Of a DNA stretch of 64,000 nt, positions 49,686 to 60,720 are shown piece after piece. Position 1 is the first letter of the stretch, and every line of letters starts with the position of its first letter. A program made the position numbers and the translations under genes. The notes beneath the pieces were generated by a model, which saw nothing but the letters and a program-made list of their open reading frames with translations, did not search any database and was not told the origin of the DNA. Source of the DNA: Polynucleobacter campilacus (lineage in GTDB: Bacteria; Pseudomonadota; Gammaproteobacteria; Burkholderiales; Burkholderiaceae); assembly GCF_002206625.1 (NCBI RefSeq), contig NZ_NGUP01000001.1, positions 124,001 through 188,000 of the forward strand, written 5' to 3'.

Positions 49686-50211
49686 TAGATATATCAACAT
49701 TGCTCTGCTTGTAGTTACCATTGGCATGCCATTAGGCTGCACTAGTGGTTACCAAGCACATAGCCCCATAGGCCTTGGCAAGCCGATTACTGAAAATCAG
49801 ATTCAGGCATGGAATATTGACGTTGGTCCAAGTGGAGCAGGCTTACCACCCGGCTCAAGTACCGCAACTATTGGAGAAAAGTTATATCAGAAACAGTGCG
49901 CATCCTGTCATGGAGACCAGGGGCAAGGCGGAGTAGCAAATCGTCTTGTGGGTGGTGGCTCATTGAATACAAATTCGCCCGTAAAGACCGTGGGCAGTTT
50001 TTGGCCTTACTCAACTACTATTTTTGATTATGTGAAAAGGGCGATGCCACATCAAGCGCCGCAGTCTTTAACAGATGATCAAGTTTATGCTGCTACTGCT
50101 TATATTTTGTATCTTAATAAGATAATCCCAAAAGATGCGGTGATGGATGCTAAGACACTACCTTTGGTAAAAATGCCTAATAGGGATGGATTTACTCTTA
50201 TCGAGCGTTGA
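49675..50211 (+). CDS. Cytochrome c, SoxD-like partner of the SoxC-like dehydrogenase
   Basis: One CASCH heme motif; MPHQAPQSLTDDQVYAATAYILYLN is SoxD-like; overlaps soxC by 11 nt. Confidence 0.85.
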   Translation: MDANRYINIALLVVTIGMPLGCTSGYQAHSPIGLGKPITENQIQAWNIDVGPSGAGLPPGSSTATIGEKLYQKQCASCHGDQGQGGVANRLVGGGSLNTNSPVKTVGSFWPYSTTIFDYVKRAMPHQAPQSLTDDQVYAATAYILYLNKIIPKDAVMDAKTLPLVKMPNRDGFTLIER

Positions 50212-50253
50212 GTAGTTGAAAAGACATTGATGATTTAAAGAGTCTTACGCTCA

Positions 50254-51030
50254 TTACTTTTCTACAAATGCTCTTTCAAAGACGTAATCACCCAACTGTC
50301 CAAGGCTTGGTGAAACCTTAAAGCCTTTGGCATCAAGCATCTCAGCAGTTTCTTTAAGCATGGATGGACTGCCACAGATCATCGCTCGGTCTACTGCTGG
50401 ATCTAATGGAGGCAAGCCAATATCTTTAAATAGCTGACCAGATTCGATGGCAGTAGTCAGGCGGCCAGTGTGCTTAAATGCTTCACGAGTCACCGTTGGG
50501 TAGTAGATTAGCTTTTCACGAATGATCTCACCAATATATTCGTCTTGAGTGAGTTCATTTTTGATGTATTCACCATAAGCAAGTTCGCTGACTAGACGAA
50601 CACCATGAATCAACACTACCTTTTCAAACTTATCGTAAGTCTCTGGGTCACGAATAATGCTCATAAATGGCGCCAAGCCAGTACCGGTACTGAACAAGTA
50701 AAGGTGCTTGCCAGGATTTAAGTCGTCAATCACTAAGGTGCCAACAGATTTCTCGCTCACGAGGATGGGATCGCCAACCTGAATTTTCTGCAAACGGGAT
50801 GTGAGTGGACCATCTTGAACCTTAATACTTAAGAATTCGAGGTGCTCTTCGTAGTTTGGGCTGGCAACACTATAGGCTCGCACGAGTGGCTTGCCTTCTA
50901 CTTCAAGGCCAATCATTAAGAAGTGACCACTACGAAATCGCAGGCCTTTATTGCGAGTGGTAGTGAAGCTAAAAAGGGTGTCATTCCAATGATGAACAGT
51001 GAGAACAGTTTCAGTGTTGTATGCGGCCAT
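50254..51030 (-). CDS. fpr: Ferredoxin-NADP+ reductase
   Basis: RAYSVASPNYEEHLEFLSIKVQDGPLTSRL, LFSTGTGLAPFMSIIRDPETYDKFEKVVLIHGVR, C-terminal YVFERAFVEK. Confidence 0.96.
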   Translation of the reverse strand: MAAYNTETVLTVHHWNDTLFSFTTTRNKGLRFRSGHFLMIGLEVEGKPLVRAYSVASPNYEEHLEFLSIKVQDGPLTSRLQKIQVGDPILVSEKSVGTLVIDDLNPGKHLYLFSTGTGLAPFMSIIRDPETYDKFEKVVLIHGVRLVSELAYGEYIKNELTQDEYIGEIIREKLIYYPTVTREAFKHTGRLTTAIESGQLFKDIGLPPLDPAVDRAMICGSPSMLKETAEMLDAKGFKVSPSLGQLGDYVFERAFVEK

Positions 51031-51098
51031 AGGTGCTTGTAAATAAAATGATTTGATTTAGCAATGTGATGATTAAAGTATTCCTGACTTTTCTTTAG

Positions 51099-52655
51099 TT
51101 ACTCTTCTTCGCGACGTAAGTGAGGGAACAAAATCACATCTCGAATATTTGGTGCATCAGTGAGGAGCATGACTAAGCGATCGATACCAATACCGCAACC
51201 ACCTGTTGGAGGCATACCGTATTCCAGGGCGCGGATAAAGTCATGATCAAAGTACATCGCTTCCTCATCGCCGGCCTCTTTTTGGGCCACTTGCTTGCGG
51301 AAGCGATTAGCTTGATCTTCAGCATCATTTAGTTCTGAGAAGCCGTTGGCAATTTCACGGCCAGTGATAAAGAGTTCAAAGCGCTCAGTAACACCTGGGC
51401 GAGTATCGGATTCTCTAGCGAGGGGGCTTACTTCGATTGGGTAATCGATGATGTAGGTTGGCTCCCAGAGATGTTCTTCGGCCACCAATTCAAATAAGGC
51501 GAGTTGGAGGGCACCAATACCAGCATTCTTCAGCGTTGGAGAGTCTGGATTTTCACCGCCTTTTTTCAATTCAGCGCGAATGAAATCAGCATCTTCTAAT
51601 TCAGCAGCTTGGTAGCTCTTATTGGACTGAGGCCCGTACTTCAGAATTGCTTCGGTAATCGTTAAGCGTTGGAATGGCCTACTTAAATCGAGTTCACGAC
51701 CTTGGTGAGTCAATACTGCTGTGCCTTGCGCATCCATTGCGGCTGCACGAATCAAGCCTTCTGTGAAATCCATTAGCCAACGGTAGTCGGTATAAGCCGC
51801 ATAGAACTCCATCATCGTAAATTCAGGGTTATGACGTGGGCTCACGCCTTCGTTGCGGAAGTTACGATTGATTTCAAAAACGCGTTCAAAACCACCCACT
51901 ACCAAGCGCTTGAGATAAAGCTCAGGTGCAATACGCAAGAACATCTGCATATCTAAAGCATTGTGGTGGGTAATAAAGGGTTTGGCTGTGGCGCCACCAG
52001 GAATCGGGTGAAGCATCGGCGTTTCTACTTCCATAAAGTCTGCATCAAGCATATGGCGACGAAGAGACGCAATCGCATTGCTACGCGCTTTGAAGGTATT
52101 GCGACTTTCTGGGTTTACAATCAAATCTACATAGCGCTGACGATATTTAGTTTCCAGATCTGAGAGGCCATGGAACTTATCAGGTAATGGGCGCAATGAC
52201 TTACTCAGTAAACGCAGATTGCTAGACTCAACCGAGAGCTCGCCCTTATTAGTCTTGAAAAGATTGCCTTCAGCAGAGATAAAGTCACCCATATCCCAAT
52301 GTTTAAAGGCGCCGTGGGTATCGGCACCGCTGAGTTCATCACTAATATAAAACTGAATCTGACCACTGCGATCTTGAATAGTGGCAAAACTGGCTTTACC
52401 CATCACGCGTTTAAGCACCATACGACCAGCCACTTTGACGTGAACCTTCTTGGCAGCCAACTCCTCTTTAGTGAGACTATCGTAATGAGTATGAAGATCA
52501 GCCGCTAAATGCGTTGGTACAAAATCATTTGGGAAGGCAACTCCACCTTCACGGAGCTTGGCGAGTTTTTCACGGCGCTCTGCAATGATATGGTTCTCAT
52601 CGACTACTTCAGTGGCTGGCGCTGGGTTGCTACCTAAGTTCGTTTTATCGTTCAT
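51099..52655 (-). CDS. lysS: Lysine-tRNA ligase (class II)
   Basis: [23 protein letters not shown] motif 2, [14 protein letters not shown] motif 3. Confidence 0.98.
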   Translation of the reverse strand: MNDKTNLGSNPAPATEVVDENHIIAERREKLAKLREGGVAFPNDFVPTHLAADLHTHYDSLTKEELAAKKVHVKVAGRMVLKRVMGKASFATIQDRSGQIQFYISDELSGADTHGAFKHWDMGDFISAEGNLFKTNKGELSVESSNLRLLSKSLRPLPDKFHGLSDLETKYRQRYVDLIVNPESRNTFKARSNAIASLRRHMLDADFMEVETPMLHPIPGGATAKPFITHHNALDMQMFLRIAPELYLKRLVVGGFERVFEINRNFRNEGVSPRHNPEFTMMEFYAAYTDYRWLMDFTEGLIRAAAMDAQGTAVLTHQGRELDLSRPFQRLTITEAILKYGPQSNKSYQAAELEDADFIRAELKKGGENPDSPTLKNAGIGALQLALFELVAEEHLWEPTYIIDYPIEVSPLARESDTRPGVTERFELFITGREIANGFSELNDAEDQANRFRKQVAQKEAGDEEAMYFDHDFIRALEYGMPPTGGCGIGIDRLVMLLTDAPNIRDVILFPHLRREEE

Positions 52656-52683
52656 ATTCGAAGTTATAGTGGTGATACGGTAA

Positions 52684-53788
52684 TTAAACGCCTTGCTTCA
52701 GGCTGGCTTCAATAAAGGCATCAAGATCCCCATCCAATACCTTCTGGGTATTTGAGATCTCAACGTTAGTACGTAAATCTTTGATGCGGCTTTGATCCAA
52801 AACGTAAGAGCGGATTTGATGACCCCAGCCCACATCGGTTTTGTTCGCCTCTAACTTATCTTGTTCAACGCGACGTTTTTGCATCTCATGTTCGTATAAA
52901 CGTGACTTTAGCATCGTCATTGCTTCAGCGCGGTTGCGGTGTTGGCTTCGGTCATTCTGACACTGCACCACAATACCTGTTGGAATATGCGTGAGACGTA
53001 CCGCAGAGTCAGTTTTATTAATATGCTGACCACCGGCACCAGAGGCGCGGTAGGTATCGGTGCGAATATCGGCAGGGTTCACTTCAATCTCAATAGAGTC
53101 ATCAATCTCGGGATAGACATAGATCGAGGCGAAAGAGGTATGGCGACCATTAGAGGAATCAAAGGGTGATTTACGTACTAAGCGGTGCACACCAGTTTCA
53201 GAGCGGAGGTGGCCATAGGCATACTCGCCATCGACTTTGATGGTAGCGCTCTTAATGCCGGCAACATCACCATCGGATTCTTCGAGGATTTCCGTTTTGT
53301 AGCCCTTACGTTCGCAATACTTGAGGTATTGGCGATAGAGCATGCTAGCCCAGTCACAGGCTTCTGTGCCGCCTGCACCTGCTTGAATATCGATAAAGCA
53401 ATTGCAGGAATCCATTTCATTATGGAACATGCGGCGGAACTCTAGATCACCGATGATCTTGCTGTAACTCTCTACATCCTGCTCAATGGCAGAGATAGTT
53501 TCGAAGTCGCTTTCCTCTTTGGCCATATCAAATAGCTCCAGAGCGCTAGTGATATTCGTATTTAAATTAGTCAGAGTGGCAACCACGCCATCGAGTAATT
53601 TCTTTTCTTTACCTAGCGCTTGTGCTTTTTTTTGATCATCCCAAATAGTGGGATCTTCTAGGATTGAGTTAACTTCGGTAAGGCGACGTGACTTTACTTC
53701 GAAGTCAAAGATACCCCCGAAGAGCTTGCTCACGGGTGAGCAGGTCGGACAAGGTATTTGAGATCGTATTGAGTTGTTCAGCTTCCAT
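52684..53788 (-). CDS. prfB: Peptide chain release factor 2, expressed by +1 programmed ribosomal frameshifting
   Basis: ATG at 53788 ([27 protein letters not shown]) reaches TGA (53707-53705) in CTT CGG GGG TAT CTT TGA C; +1 shift continues DFEVKSRRL...; GGQ in [15 protein letters not shown]. Confidence 0.96.
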
Positions 53789-53822
53789 CCCCTAATTATA
53801 AGGGGGTTTTTTAGCTTGCCCT

Positions 53823-55574
53823 TTAGGTTCCGGCACTCTCGTCATGAGCCTCAATCATCAGTTGGATGCGGGCTTGTCCTTGATAGCGATCGGTCACCAA
53901 GCGATAGGCCAATTTGGCTTTGGCTGGCAGGCTTTGGGTACGGTTGAACCAAACGGCCGATAAGGGTTTATTGCTAGCGGCTACCCCAAGCGGGCGGAGC
54001 ATCACGCGGAGGTGTTTTTCTTTCATGAGGCTTTGCTGGGCAATCTCAAATTCCCCATAAAAGACCGGCTGTGGAAACCCCTGGCCCCAAATCTCTTGAG
54101 CCAGAAGATCGCCAATTTCAGGGGTGAATTCTGAAGGCTGCAGAGATCCATCGTGGGGGTGTTGGCGCTCTAGGATTTCATCGGTCAACAAGCTGGCTGC
54201 GACTTCCTGAAAGCAGGCATCAAACTTTTCAAAATCACTCTTGCGAATCGTTAAACCTGCGGCCATCGCATGACCACCAAATTTTAGAATAAGATCGGGC
54301 TCACGTTTGGAAATAATATCCAAAGCATCACGTAAATGAAAGCCTGTCAATGATCTGCCAGAACCACGTAGCTCTTCACCTGTAGCGCCATCAGCGGGAG
54401 CAAAAACAATCGCAGGGCGATTAAAACGTTCTTTTAAGCGTGAAGCCACAATCCCAACAACACCTTGATGCCACTCTTGGTTCCAAAGGCAGATACTTGT
54501 GCGCTGCGCTATTGTTCCAGCTAATTGGTCTTCTGCAAGATGGGCAAGAGCTGCTTCTTGCATGCCGGTTTCAATCACGCGACGTTCACGATTAATACGA
54601 TCGAGTTCTTGCGCAAGTGTCATTGCTTCATCGGCGTTATCTGTTAGAAGCAAGCGAATACCTAAAGTCATATCGGCTAAGCGCCCAGCAGCATTGAGGC
54701 GCGGGCCAATGGCAAAGCCTAAATCAAAGGTATTTGCCTTGCGTGGGTCTCGACCTGCTGCTTGAAACAAGGCCTGTATTCCGGGTTGGGATATTCCAGC
54801 CTGAATACGTTTCAAGCCATTGGAAACCAGTACACGATTATTGCGATCAAGCTGGGCTACATCAGCAACCGTGCCTAGCGCAACGAGATCCAATAAGTTC
54901 TCAATCTTAGGTTGAGTCTCATTGGTAAATCTTCCACGCTTACGTAGTTCTGCGCGTAGTGCTACCAATAGATAGAACATTACACCAACACCCGCAAGCG
55001 CCTTACTGGGGAAGGTGCAACCTGGTTGATTGGGATTGACAATCGCAGTTGCTTTGGGAAGGCGATCACCAGGTAGATGATGATCAGTAACGATTACTTC
55101 CATATCCAGTTCACGAGCACGATCTACGCCAGCTTCACTCGCAATACCGTTATCAACCGTAATGAGATATTTCGGTTTGGGGCTTTGCTCAGCAGCAAGT
55201 TCAACCACTTCAGGAGTGAGACCATAGCCCATCGTGAAGCGATTGGGGACTAGAAAGTGAATGGGGGTCTCGGGGCCGCCCAGCATTCGCAAGCCCCGCA
55301 AGCCAACAGCGCAAGCAGTGGCACCATCGCAGTCATAGTCTGCAACGATGAGCATCGGCTCTTTGCGCTCTAAGATATCTGCTAACAAAGCTGCTGTGCT
55401 GATGCAATTCTTCAGTTCCGTTGGCGAGAGCAGTTGTTTTAAGTCGAGTGAGAGTTCTTCAGGAGATTGCAGGCCTCTTGCGGCATAGAGTCTAGCAAGT
55501 AATGGATGAAGACCACTTTGTTCAAACCAGGTAGCAGTGCGTTCAGAAAAAGGGCGCTGAGAAAAGAGACTCAT
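53823..55574 (-). CDS. recJ: Single-stranded-DNA-specific exonuclease RecJ
   Basis: [28 protein letters not shown] (DHH), [11 protein letters not shown] (DHHA1); ATG 55574 overlaps the upstream stop. Confidence 0.96.
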   Translation of the reverse strand: MSLFSQRPFSERTATWFEQSGLHPLLARLYAARGLQSPEELSLDLKQLLSPTELKNCISTAALLADILERKEPMLIVADYDCDGATACAVGLRGLRMLGGPETPIHFLVPNRFTMGYGLTPEVVELAAEQSPKPKYLITVDNGIASEAGVDRARELDMEVIVTDHHLPGDRLPKATAIVNPNQPGCTFPSKALAGVGVMFYLLVALRAELRKRGRFTNETQPKIENLLDLVALGTVADVAQLDRNNRVLVSNGLKRIQAGISQPGIQALFQAAGRDPRKANTFDLGFAIGPRLNAAGRLADMTLGIRLLLTDNADEAMTLAQELDRINRERRVIETGMQEAALAHLAEDQLAGTIAQRTSICLWNQEWHQGVVGIVASRLKERFNRPAIVFAPADGATGEELRGSGRSLTGFHLRDALDIISKREPDLILKFGGHAMAAGLTIRKSDFEKFDACFQEVAASLLTDEILERQHPHDGSLQPSEFTPEIGDLLAQEIWGQGFPQPVFYGEFEIAQQSLMKEKHLRVMLRPLGVAASNKPLSAVWFNRTQSLPAKAKLAYRLVTDRYQGQARIQLMIEAHDESAGT

Positions 55575-56566
55575 GAAGAAATGATTTCTTTCCAAGTAAG
55601 CGGCGCTGGTTTTTTCCAGAAGGCCCAAGATTTTCTATCAAGGTCTTTAGCTGTGAAGACCCGCTCGCGAGCTTTCCCTTTTGGAAAATCAATGAGCAGG
55701 ACTTCATCTAATTCTTTATTACTCAGTGCAGCACTTAATGTCGGCCATACCGATTCAGGGTTCTCTAGCCAGGCAAAAGATCCTGCTGCTGGGGTATTGA
55801 ATGTTGGTGAATGAGGGATATTAAAGAGCTTGGCCAAGCCAACCAACAGGGGGTGTGACCCATACAGATGATTCGATTGCAAAATTATCAGCGGTGCTTG
55901 TACATCGCTCAATTTACCAATGCCGCTAATCCATAAGGAGTTGATGCTTGGCATACCACGTTGCTCGCGTTCTTCATTCACTGGATCAATATGCCACAGC
56001 ATCTGGATTTCATTTTGGAGTTTGCGCCAACGCTTTGCGATGCCCTCTTCATTAGTGTCACGCGGCATCCACCAATCAATATTGCGGCCATGTGCTTGAT
56101 CGATGCTATAGGCCTCTAAGTTTGTAAATGGACCAGCTGGAACAAACCAGTAGTGCTGGCCCTGGAGCAGAATCGCACTTTGAAAATCTTCTTCAATCAA
56201 GGGCAGGGCGGCCTTCAGAAGTTCGGCAGATTCAGATTGTGTCAAATCGATCTGGTTTTGCCCCATCAAAATCAGGTGATCGCGCGTAGCATGCAGATGA
56301 ACTGGTTGTAGGCAGGCAATGACTTCAGACGGATTCACATTTTGAGATGTTTGTCCTAAAAGTAGGGCTGGTGCCAGTGGAACAAGGTCCCCTAGTAAAA
56401 AGCGCTCGTGAGGCAGCCCTTTAACAGGGCGATCACCCATTGCCCGCTCGTCTCCAGGGTCAAGGGCATCCTCTCCTGGCAACATCAGGGTAAAGCGTCG
56501 AAGAGCGTTCTGGGAGCTTGGGGAGGATGTGGAATTTGAAGTCATTTCCCTGATTTTAGGTGGCAT
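55571..56566 (-). CDS. Hypothetical protein, phosphoglycerate mutase-like/RpfE-type family upstream of recJ
   Basis: MLPGEDALDPGDERAMG...LQPVHLHATRDHLIL; four-nt overlap with recJ. Confidence 0.65.
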   Translation of the reverse strand: MPPKIREMTSNSTSSPSSQNALRRFTLMLPGEDALDPGDERAMGDRPVKGLPHERFLLGDLVPLAPALLLGQTSQNVNPSEVIACLQPVHLHATRDHLILMGQNQIDLTQSESAELLKAALPLIEEDFQSAILLQGQHYWFVPAGPFTNLEAYSIDQAHGRNIDWWMPRDTNEEGIAKRWRKLQNEIQMLWHIDPVNEEREQRGMPSINSLWISGIGKLSDVQAPLIILQSNHLYGSHPLLVGLAKLFNIPHSPTFNTPAAGSFAWLENPESVWPTLSAALSNKELDEVLLIDFPKGKARERVFTAKDLDRKSWAFWKKPAPLTWKEIISS

Positions 56567-56612
56567 TTAGGTATTCCATCAGTTTGCCTTGGTAATTCAC
56601 TAAACTGTGGCT

Positions 56613-57875
56613 ATGTTGAGACTTCCTATTGAGCTAGAAATTGGCCTGCGCTATACCCGCTCCAAGCGTCGTAAGACGGTGGGTAAGCGCGATGGCTTCC
56701 TGTCTTTCATTTCCGGTATCTCTACCGCTGGTATCGCCCTAGGCGTTGCCTCCCTCATCGTCGTCCTCTCTGTCATGAATGGTTTCCAAAAGGAAGTCCG
56801 TGACCGCATGCTGTCTGTTCTATCGCACGTCGAAATTACTGCACCAGAGGGATTGGCGAACTGGGAGCCACTTGCTCTGAAGGTTGCTACACAACCACAC
56901 GTAGTAGGTGTTGCGCCCATGGTGAGCTCTCAAGGCTTGCTCAGCCGAGAAAATATCATGCGCGGTGTCTCTATTCGGGGCATCTTGCCTGGTGAAGAAG
57001 GAAAAGTTTCCGATCTGCCAAAACAATTTGTTGCTGGCAGTATTGATGATCTCAAGCCAGGAAGCTTTAGTGTTGTCCTAGGCGCTCAACTTGCAGCCCT
57101 TGTCGGTGCGCATGTTGGTGATCGTGTCAATCTCATTGTTCCTGAGAGTGATTTAACACCAGCTGGCGCAATGCCAAGAATGCGAACACTACAAGTCGTT
57201 GGCATTGTCGACAGTGGACATTACGAGTACGACAGCTCCTTAGCTATCATGCATTGGAAAGATGCCGCTGCCTTGTTACGCTTACGCGATCCATCTGGCT
57301 TGCGTGTGAAGATCGATGATATGCAGCGTGCACCTGAGATAGCTAATCAATTGGCTGCCGTAGTACCCCAGGCAATGTGGGTAACGGATTGGTCACGTTC
57401 AAATCGCAATTGGTTTGCTGCAGTTCAAACTGAAAAGAAGATGATGTTCATTATTCTGACTTTAATTATTGCGGTAGCAGCATTTAATCTCGTGTCTACA
57501 TTAGTGATGACTGTCAATGAGAAGCAGGCTGATATTGCGATTTTGAGAACGATGGGCGCTAGTCCCGGTTTGATCCAAAGAATATTTTTAATTCAAGGTC
57601 TAGCTATTGGCATCCTCGGCTCCCTAGCGGGTGTTGGCTTAGGTTTGTTAATTGCGCTCAATATTGATTTCATTGTTCCTGCCATAGAAGCGATCTTCCG
57701 AGTGCGCTTCTTGCCACGCGAAATCTACTTTATTAGTGAATTACCTTCGGATGTCAGATTGAGTGATGTAGTCACTGTAGGCTTGATGGCATTTGGATTG
57801 TCTGTACTGGCAACTCTCTATCCAAGTCGACGTGCCGCCCAAGTTCAACCAGCGGAGGCCTTGCGCTATGAATGA
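56613..57875 (+). CDS. lolC: Lipoprotein-releasing ABC transporter permease LolC/LolE
   Basis: [57 protein letters not shown]; FtsX-like C-terminus. Confidence 0.95.
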   Translation: MLRLPIELEIGLRYTRSKRRKTVGKRDGFLSFISGISTAGIALGVASLIVVLSVMNGFQKEVRDRMLSVLSHVEITAPEGLANWEPLALKVATQPHVVGVAPMVSSQGLLSRENIMRGVSIRGILPGEEGKVSDLPKQFVAGSIDDLKPGSFSVVLGAQLAALVGAHVGDRVNLIVPESDLTPAGAMPRMRTLQVVGIVDSGHYEYDSSLAIMHWKDAAALLRLRDPSGLRVKIDDMQRAPEIANQLAAVVPQAMWVTDWSRSNRNWFAAVQTEKKMMFIILTLIIAVAAFNLVSTLVMTVNEKQADIAILRTMGASPGLIQRIFLIQGLAIGILGSLAGVGLGLLIALNIDFIVPAIEAIFRVRFLPREIYFISELPSDVRLSDVVTVGLMAFGLSVLATLYPSRRAAQVQPAEALRYE

Positions 57876-58575
57876 GGCCATGAGTAATCCAGCTAATTTA
57901 GTTCTGATGGCTAGAGGTCTCGCTAAGACCTATGGTCAAGGCCCCACAGCGGTAGAAGTTCTGAAGGCGATTGACTTAGATATCGCACCTTCAGAGAAGG
58001 TGGCTATTGTTGGCTCGTCTGGTTCTGGCAAAAGCACCTTATTACATCTCTTAGGTGGCTTAGATACGCCAAGCGCAGGCTCAGTCGTTCTTGCAGGCTC
58101 AAATTTAAATCAGTTATCCGTCAAAAAGTTAGATCAATTACGCAATCAAAGCTTGGGCTTTATTTATCAGTTCCATCATCTCTTGGATGAATTTAGTGCA
58201 GTTGAGAACGTCGCTTTGCCATTACGTATTCGTGGTTTAGATAATGATGAGTCCATGGATCGTGCCAGCAAGATGCTGAAAGCAGTTGGTTTATCTACGC
58301 GTGAACTGCATACCCCGGGAGAGTTGTCTGGTGGCGAGCGCCAACGTGTAGCTGTTGCAAGGGCTCTAGTAGGTAATCCTGCATGTGTATTGGCGGACGA
58401 ACCAACCGGTAACCTTGATACCGAAACTGCTGATGGTGTATTTGATTTAATGCTAGATATTGCTCGCGATCAAGGAACTGCCTTTGTGATTGTGACTCAT
58501 GATCCAGTACGCGCCAAACGTTGTGATCGTATTTTGCATTTAGAGCGTGGAGTATTAAAGATTTTTTCGCAATGA
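57868..58575 (+). CDS. lolD: Lipoprotein-releasing system ATP-binding protein LolD
   Basis: Walker [45 protein letters not shown]. Confidence 0.96.
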   Translation: MNEAMSNPANLVLMARGLAKTYGQGPTAVEVLKAIDLDIAPSEKVAIVGSSGSGKSTLLHLLGGLDTPSAGSVVLAGSNLNQLSVKKLDQLRNQSLGFIYQFHHLLDEFSAVENVALPLRIRGLDNDESMDRASKMLKAVGLSTRELHTPGELSGGERQRVAVARALVGNPACVLADEPTGNLDTETADGVFDLMLDIARDQGTAFVIVTHDPVRAKRCDRILHLERGVLKIFSQ

Positions 58576-58595
58576 TCATGGGAGCAACGTATCCC

Positions 58596-59441
58596 ATGTG
58601 GATCGATACCCATTGCCATCTAGATGCGCCTGAGTTTGAGCATACATTGCCGGAGGTCATTCAGGCTGCTGCTGAAAAAAATGTCCAGGCAATTCTATTG
58701 CCGGCTGTCAGGGTGGCTGATTGTCAGCATGTTCGTGAGCTTGCCAAGCAATATAGTCAATTGATTCCTGGCTTAGTCTATACACTCGGTATTCATCCTC
58801 TGTATACCAATCAAGCTCAAGAAGCTGATATCAATATTCTTGCGCAAGAGATCGCCAAATCGCTTTCTGATCCCAGATTTGTTGGTATCGGTGAGATAGG
58901 ACTGGATTATTTTGTGGAAGGCTTAGATCCACATAAGCAAGAGTATTTTTTTAATGCGCAGTTGGATTTAGCGCAAAAGTTTCAGCTGCCAGTCATCTTG
59001 CATGTGCGTCGCTCACAAGATGCCATTCTGAAAGCGCTTAGACGTCACAAAATTCTTGGCGGCATTGCGCATGCCTTTAATGGCAGCTTTCAGCAGGCAG
59101 AGCAATTTATTGAGTTAGGTCTTAAGTTAGGATTTGGTGGTGCCGCTACCTATGAGCGGGCGCTACAAATACGCAGGCTTTTAACTGAGTTACCACTCGA
59201 TAGTATCGTTACAGAAACTGATTCTCCTGATATTCCACCGGCATGGTTGAGGGAAGAGGGGATTGCATTTAACGAGCCCGCCTTTGTGGCTCGGATTGCA
59301 AAAGAATTGGCCACTATTCGTGGTATTACTGATTCTGAATTTGCTGATGCTGTTTGGCGTAATGCTATGCAGGCATTGCCGCGTTGGTCAGCGCTCTACT
59401 CTTATAAAGTAATTTCTGACGGATCGATTGGCAAAGTTTGA
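58596..59441 (+). CDS. TatD family metal-dependent hydrolase
   Basis: WIDTHCHLDAPEFE, GEIGLDYFVEG, VTETDSPDIPP. Confidence 0.95.
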   Translation: MWIDTHCHLDAPEFEHTLPEVIQAAAEKNVQAILLPAVRVADCQHVRELAKQYSQLIPGLVYTLGIHPLYTNQAQEADINILAQEIAKSLSDPRFVGIGEIGLDYFVEGLDPHKQEYFFNAQLDLAQKFQLPVILHVRRSQDAILKALRRHKILGGIAHAFNGSFQQAEQFIELGLKLGFGGAATYERALQIRRLLTELPLDSIVTETDSPDIPPAWLREEGIAFNEPAFVARIAKELATIRGITDSEFADAVWRNAMQALPRWSALYSYKVISDGSIGKV

Positions 59442-59618
59442 ACGACCACTATTGCGATGCAATAATTTTTCCATTAGATAAAAGTAGGCACTTAAAGTTG
59501 TCTTTCTTTTCTTCATCAGTAAAAGTAAGGGGAACTACTAACAATTCAATAAAAGAGGCTTTAAGTCTCTTCTAGTTGGTTTATATTAATTAGCAAATGA
59601 TTCTCCTTGGGGGTGTAG

Positions 59619-60689
59619 ATGAATGCTCTGATGCCAAAGTTGCAAGTACCTAAAGCGATTGCTGGGCCTGCCGCATGGAATGGCCAGGAGTTGCAAAAGG
59701 ATACATCCTGGATACTAGAGTGGACTCAAGATGAAATTCGCGAGCTTATAGAGGCGGGGAGTTATTTTTTATCACTGAATAAGCCCCTAGAGCAGATTTC
59801 TCCAAAATACTTCCCATTAGCTTCTTTATCCAAAAAGATAAAAGAATTTTCAAATGAATTACTGTTTGGACGCGGTTTTTTGTTGATCAGAGGATTGCCG
59901 GTTGATCAGTTAGACCTTAAATTGTCTGCCACAATTTATCTTGGCATTGGCTCTCATATTGGAAGTTTGCGTAGCAGTAATGCAAAGGGGCATTTGTTGG
60001 GGCATGTGAAAGATCAAGGGGTTGATATTAAGAATAAAGATGTCCGTTTTTATCAAACCAATAAAAAATTAGACTTTCATACCGACTCTGCAGATTTGGT
60101 GGCCTTACTTTGTCTGCAAAAAGCTAAGTCAGGAGGGGAGTCCTATATTGCCAGTTCTATTAGCTTATATAACGAAGTTGCACTGAGGCGACCAGATCTA
60201 GTGGAGGCATTATTTATGCCCTATCCAACCGATAGAAGAGGTGAGATTCCAGATGGCTATGATCCCTGGTATAGCATGCCCATTTTTACTTGGTTCGAAG
60301 ATCAGCTAACTTGCACCTATATACGTCAATATATTGACTCAGCTCAAAATAACTTTCCAGATGCTCCAAGGCTAAAGCTTGAGCAGGTTGATGTGATGGA
60401 CTTAATGGATGAAATATTGGCCGAGAGAAAGGTTGTATTGTCTATGGAGTTTGAGCCAGGCGATATTCAAATATTAAATAACCATCTAATACTTCATTCA
60501 AGAAGTGATTTTGAAAATTGGCCTGAGCCTGAACGTCATCGTCATTTACTGAGGTTATGGATTGCCCCCAATAATGCTCGGTCACTTCCTGAATACTATA
60601 TTCCGCGTTGGGGGTCAACGACAAAGGGTGACCGAGGCGGAATTATTGTCCCAGGCACTCAACTCAGTGTTGAGCTTAATTCGCTTTAA
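59619..60689 (+). CDS. TauD/TfdA family Fe(II)/2-oxoglutarate dioxygenase
   Basis: FHTDSADLVALLCLQKAKSGGESYIASS (HxD) and NNHLILHSRSDF...RHLLRLWI (distal His, Arg). Confidence 0.92.
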   Translation: MNALMPKLQVPKAIAGPAAWNGQELQKDTSWILEWTQDEIRELIEAGSYFLSLNKPLEQISPKYFPLASLSKKIKEFSNELLFGRGFLLIRGLPVDQLDLKLSATIYLGIGSHIGSLRSSNAKGHLLGHVKDQGVDIKNKDVRFYQTNKKLDFHTDSADLVALLCLQKAKSGGESYIASSISLYNEVALRRPDLVEALFMPYPTDRRGEIPDGYDPWYSMPIFTWFEDQLTCTYIRQYIDSAQNNFPDAPRLKLEQVDVMDLMDEILAERKVVLSMEFEPGDIQILNNHLILHSRSDFENWPEPERHRHLLRLWIAPNNARSLPEYYIPRWGSTTKGDRGGIIVPGTQLSVELNSL

Positions 60690-60720
60690 AAAACTTAAAA
60701 TCTACTTTGGGTGTGATGAT

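Noticed and set aside
52684-53733. prfB starting at 53733, or the in-frame UGA as a selenocysteine codon
   Set aside because: The upstream ATG, SD-like GGGGG and CTTTGAC match the universal prfB frameshift site; no SECIS context is needed.
59554-59570. Imperfect palindrome AGAGGCTTTAAGTCTCT upstream of the TauD-like gene
   Set aside because: One G.T mismatch and short arms; no supporting context, so not reported as a site.
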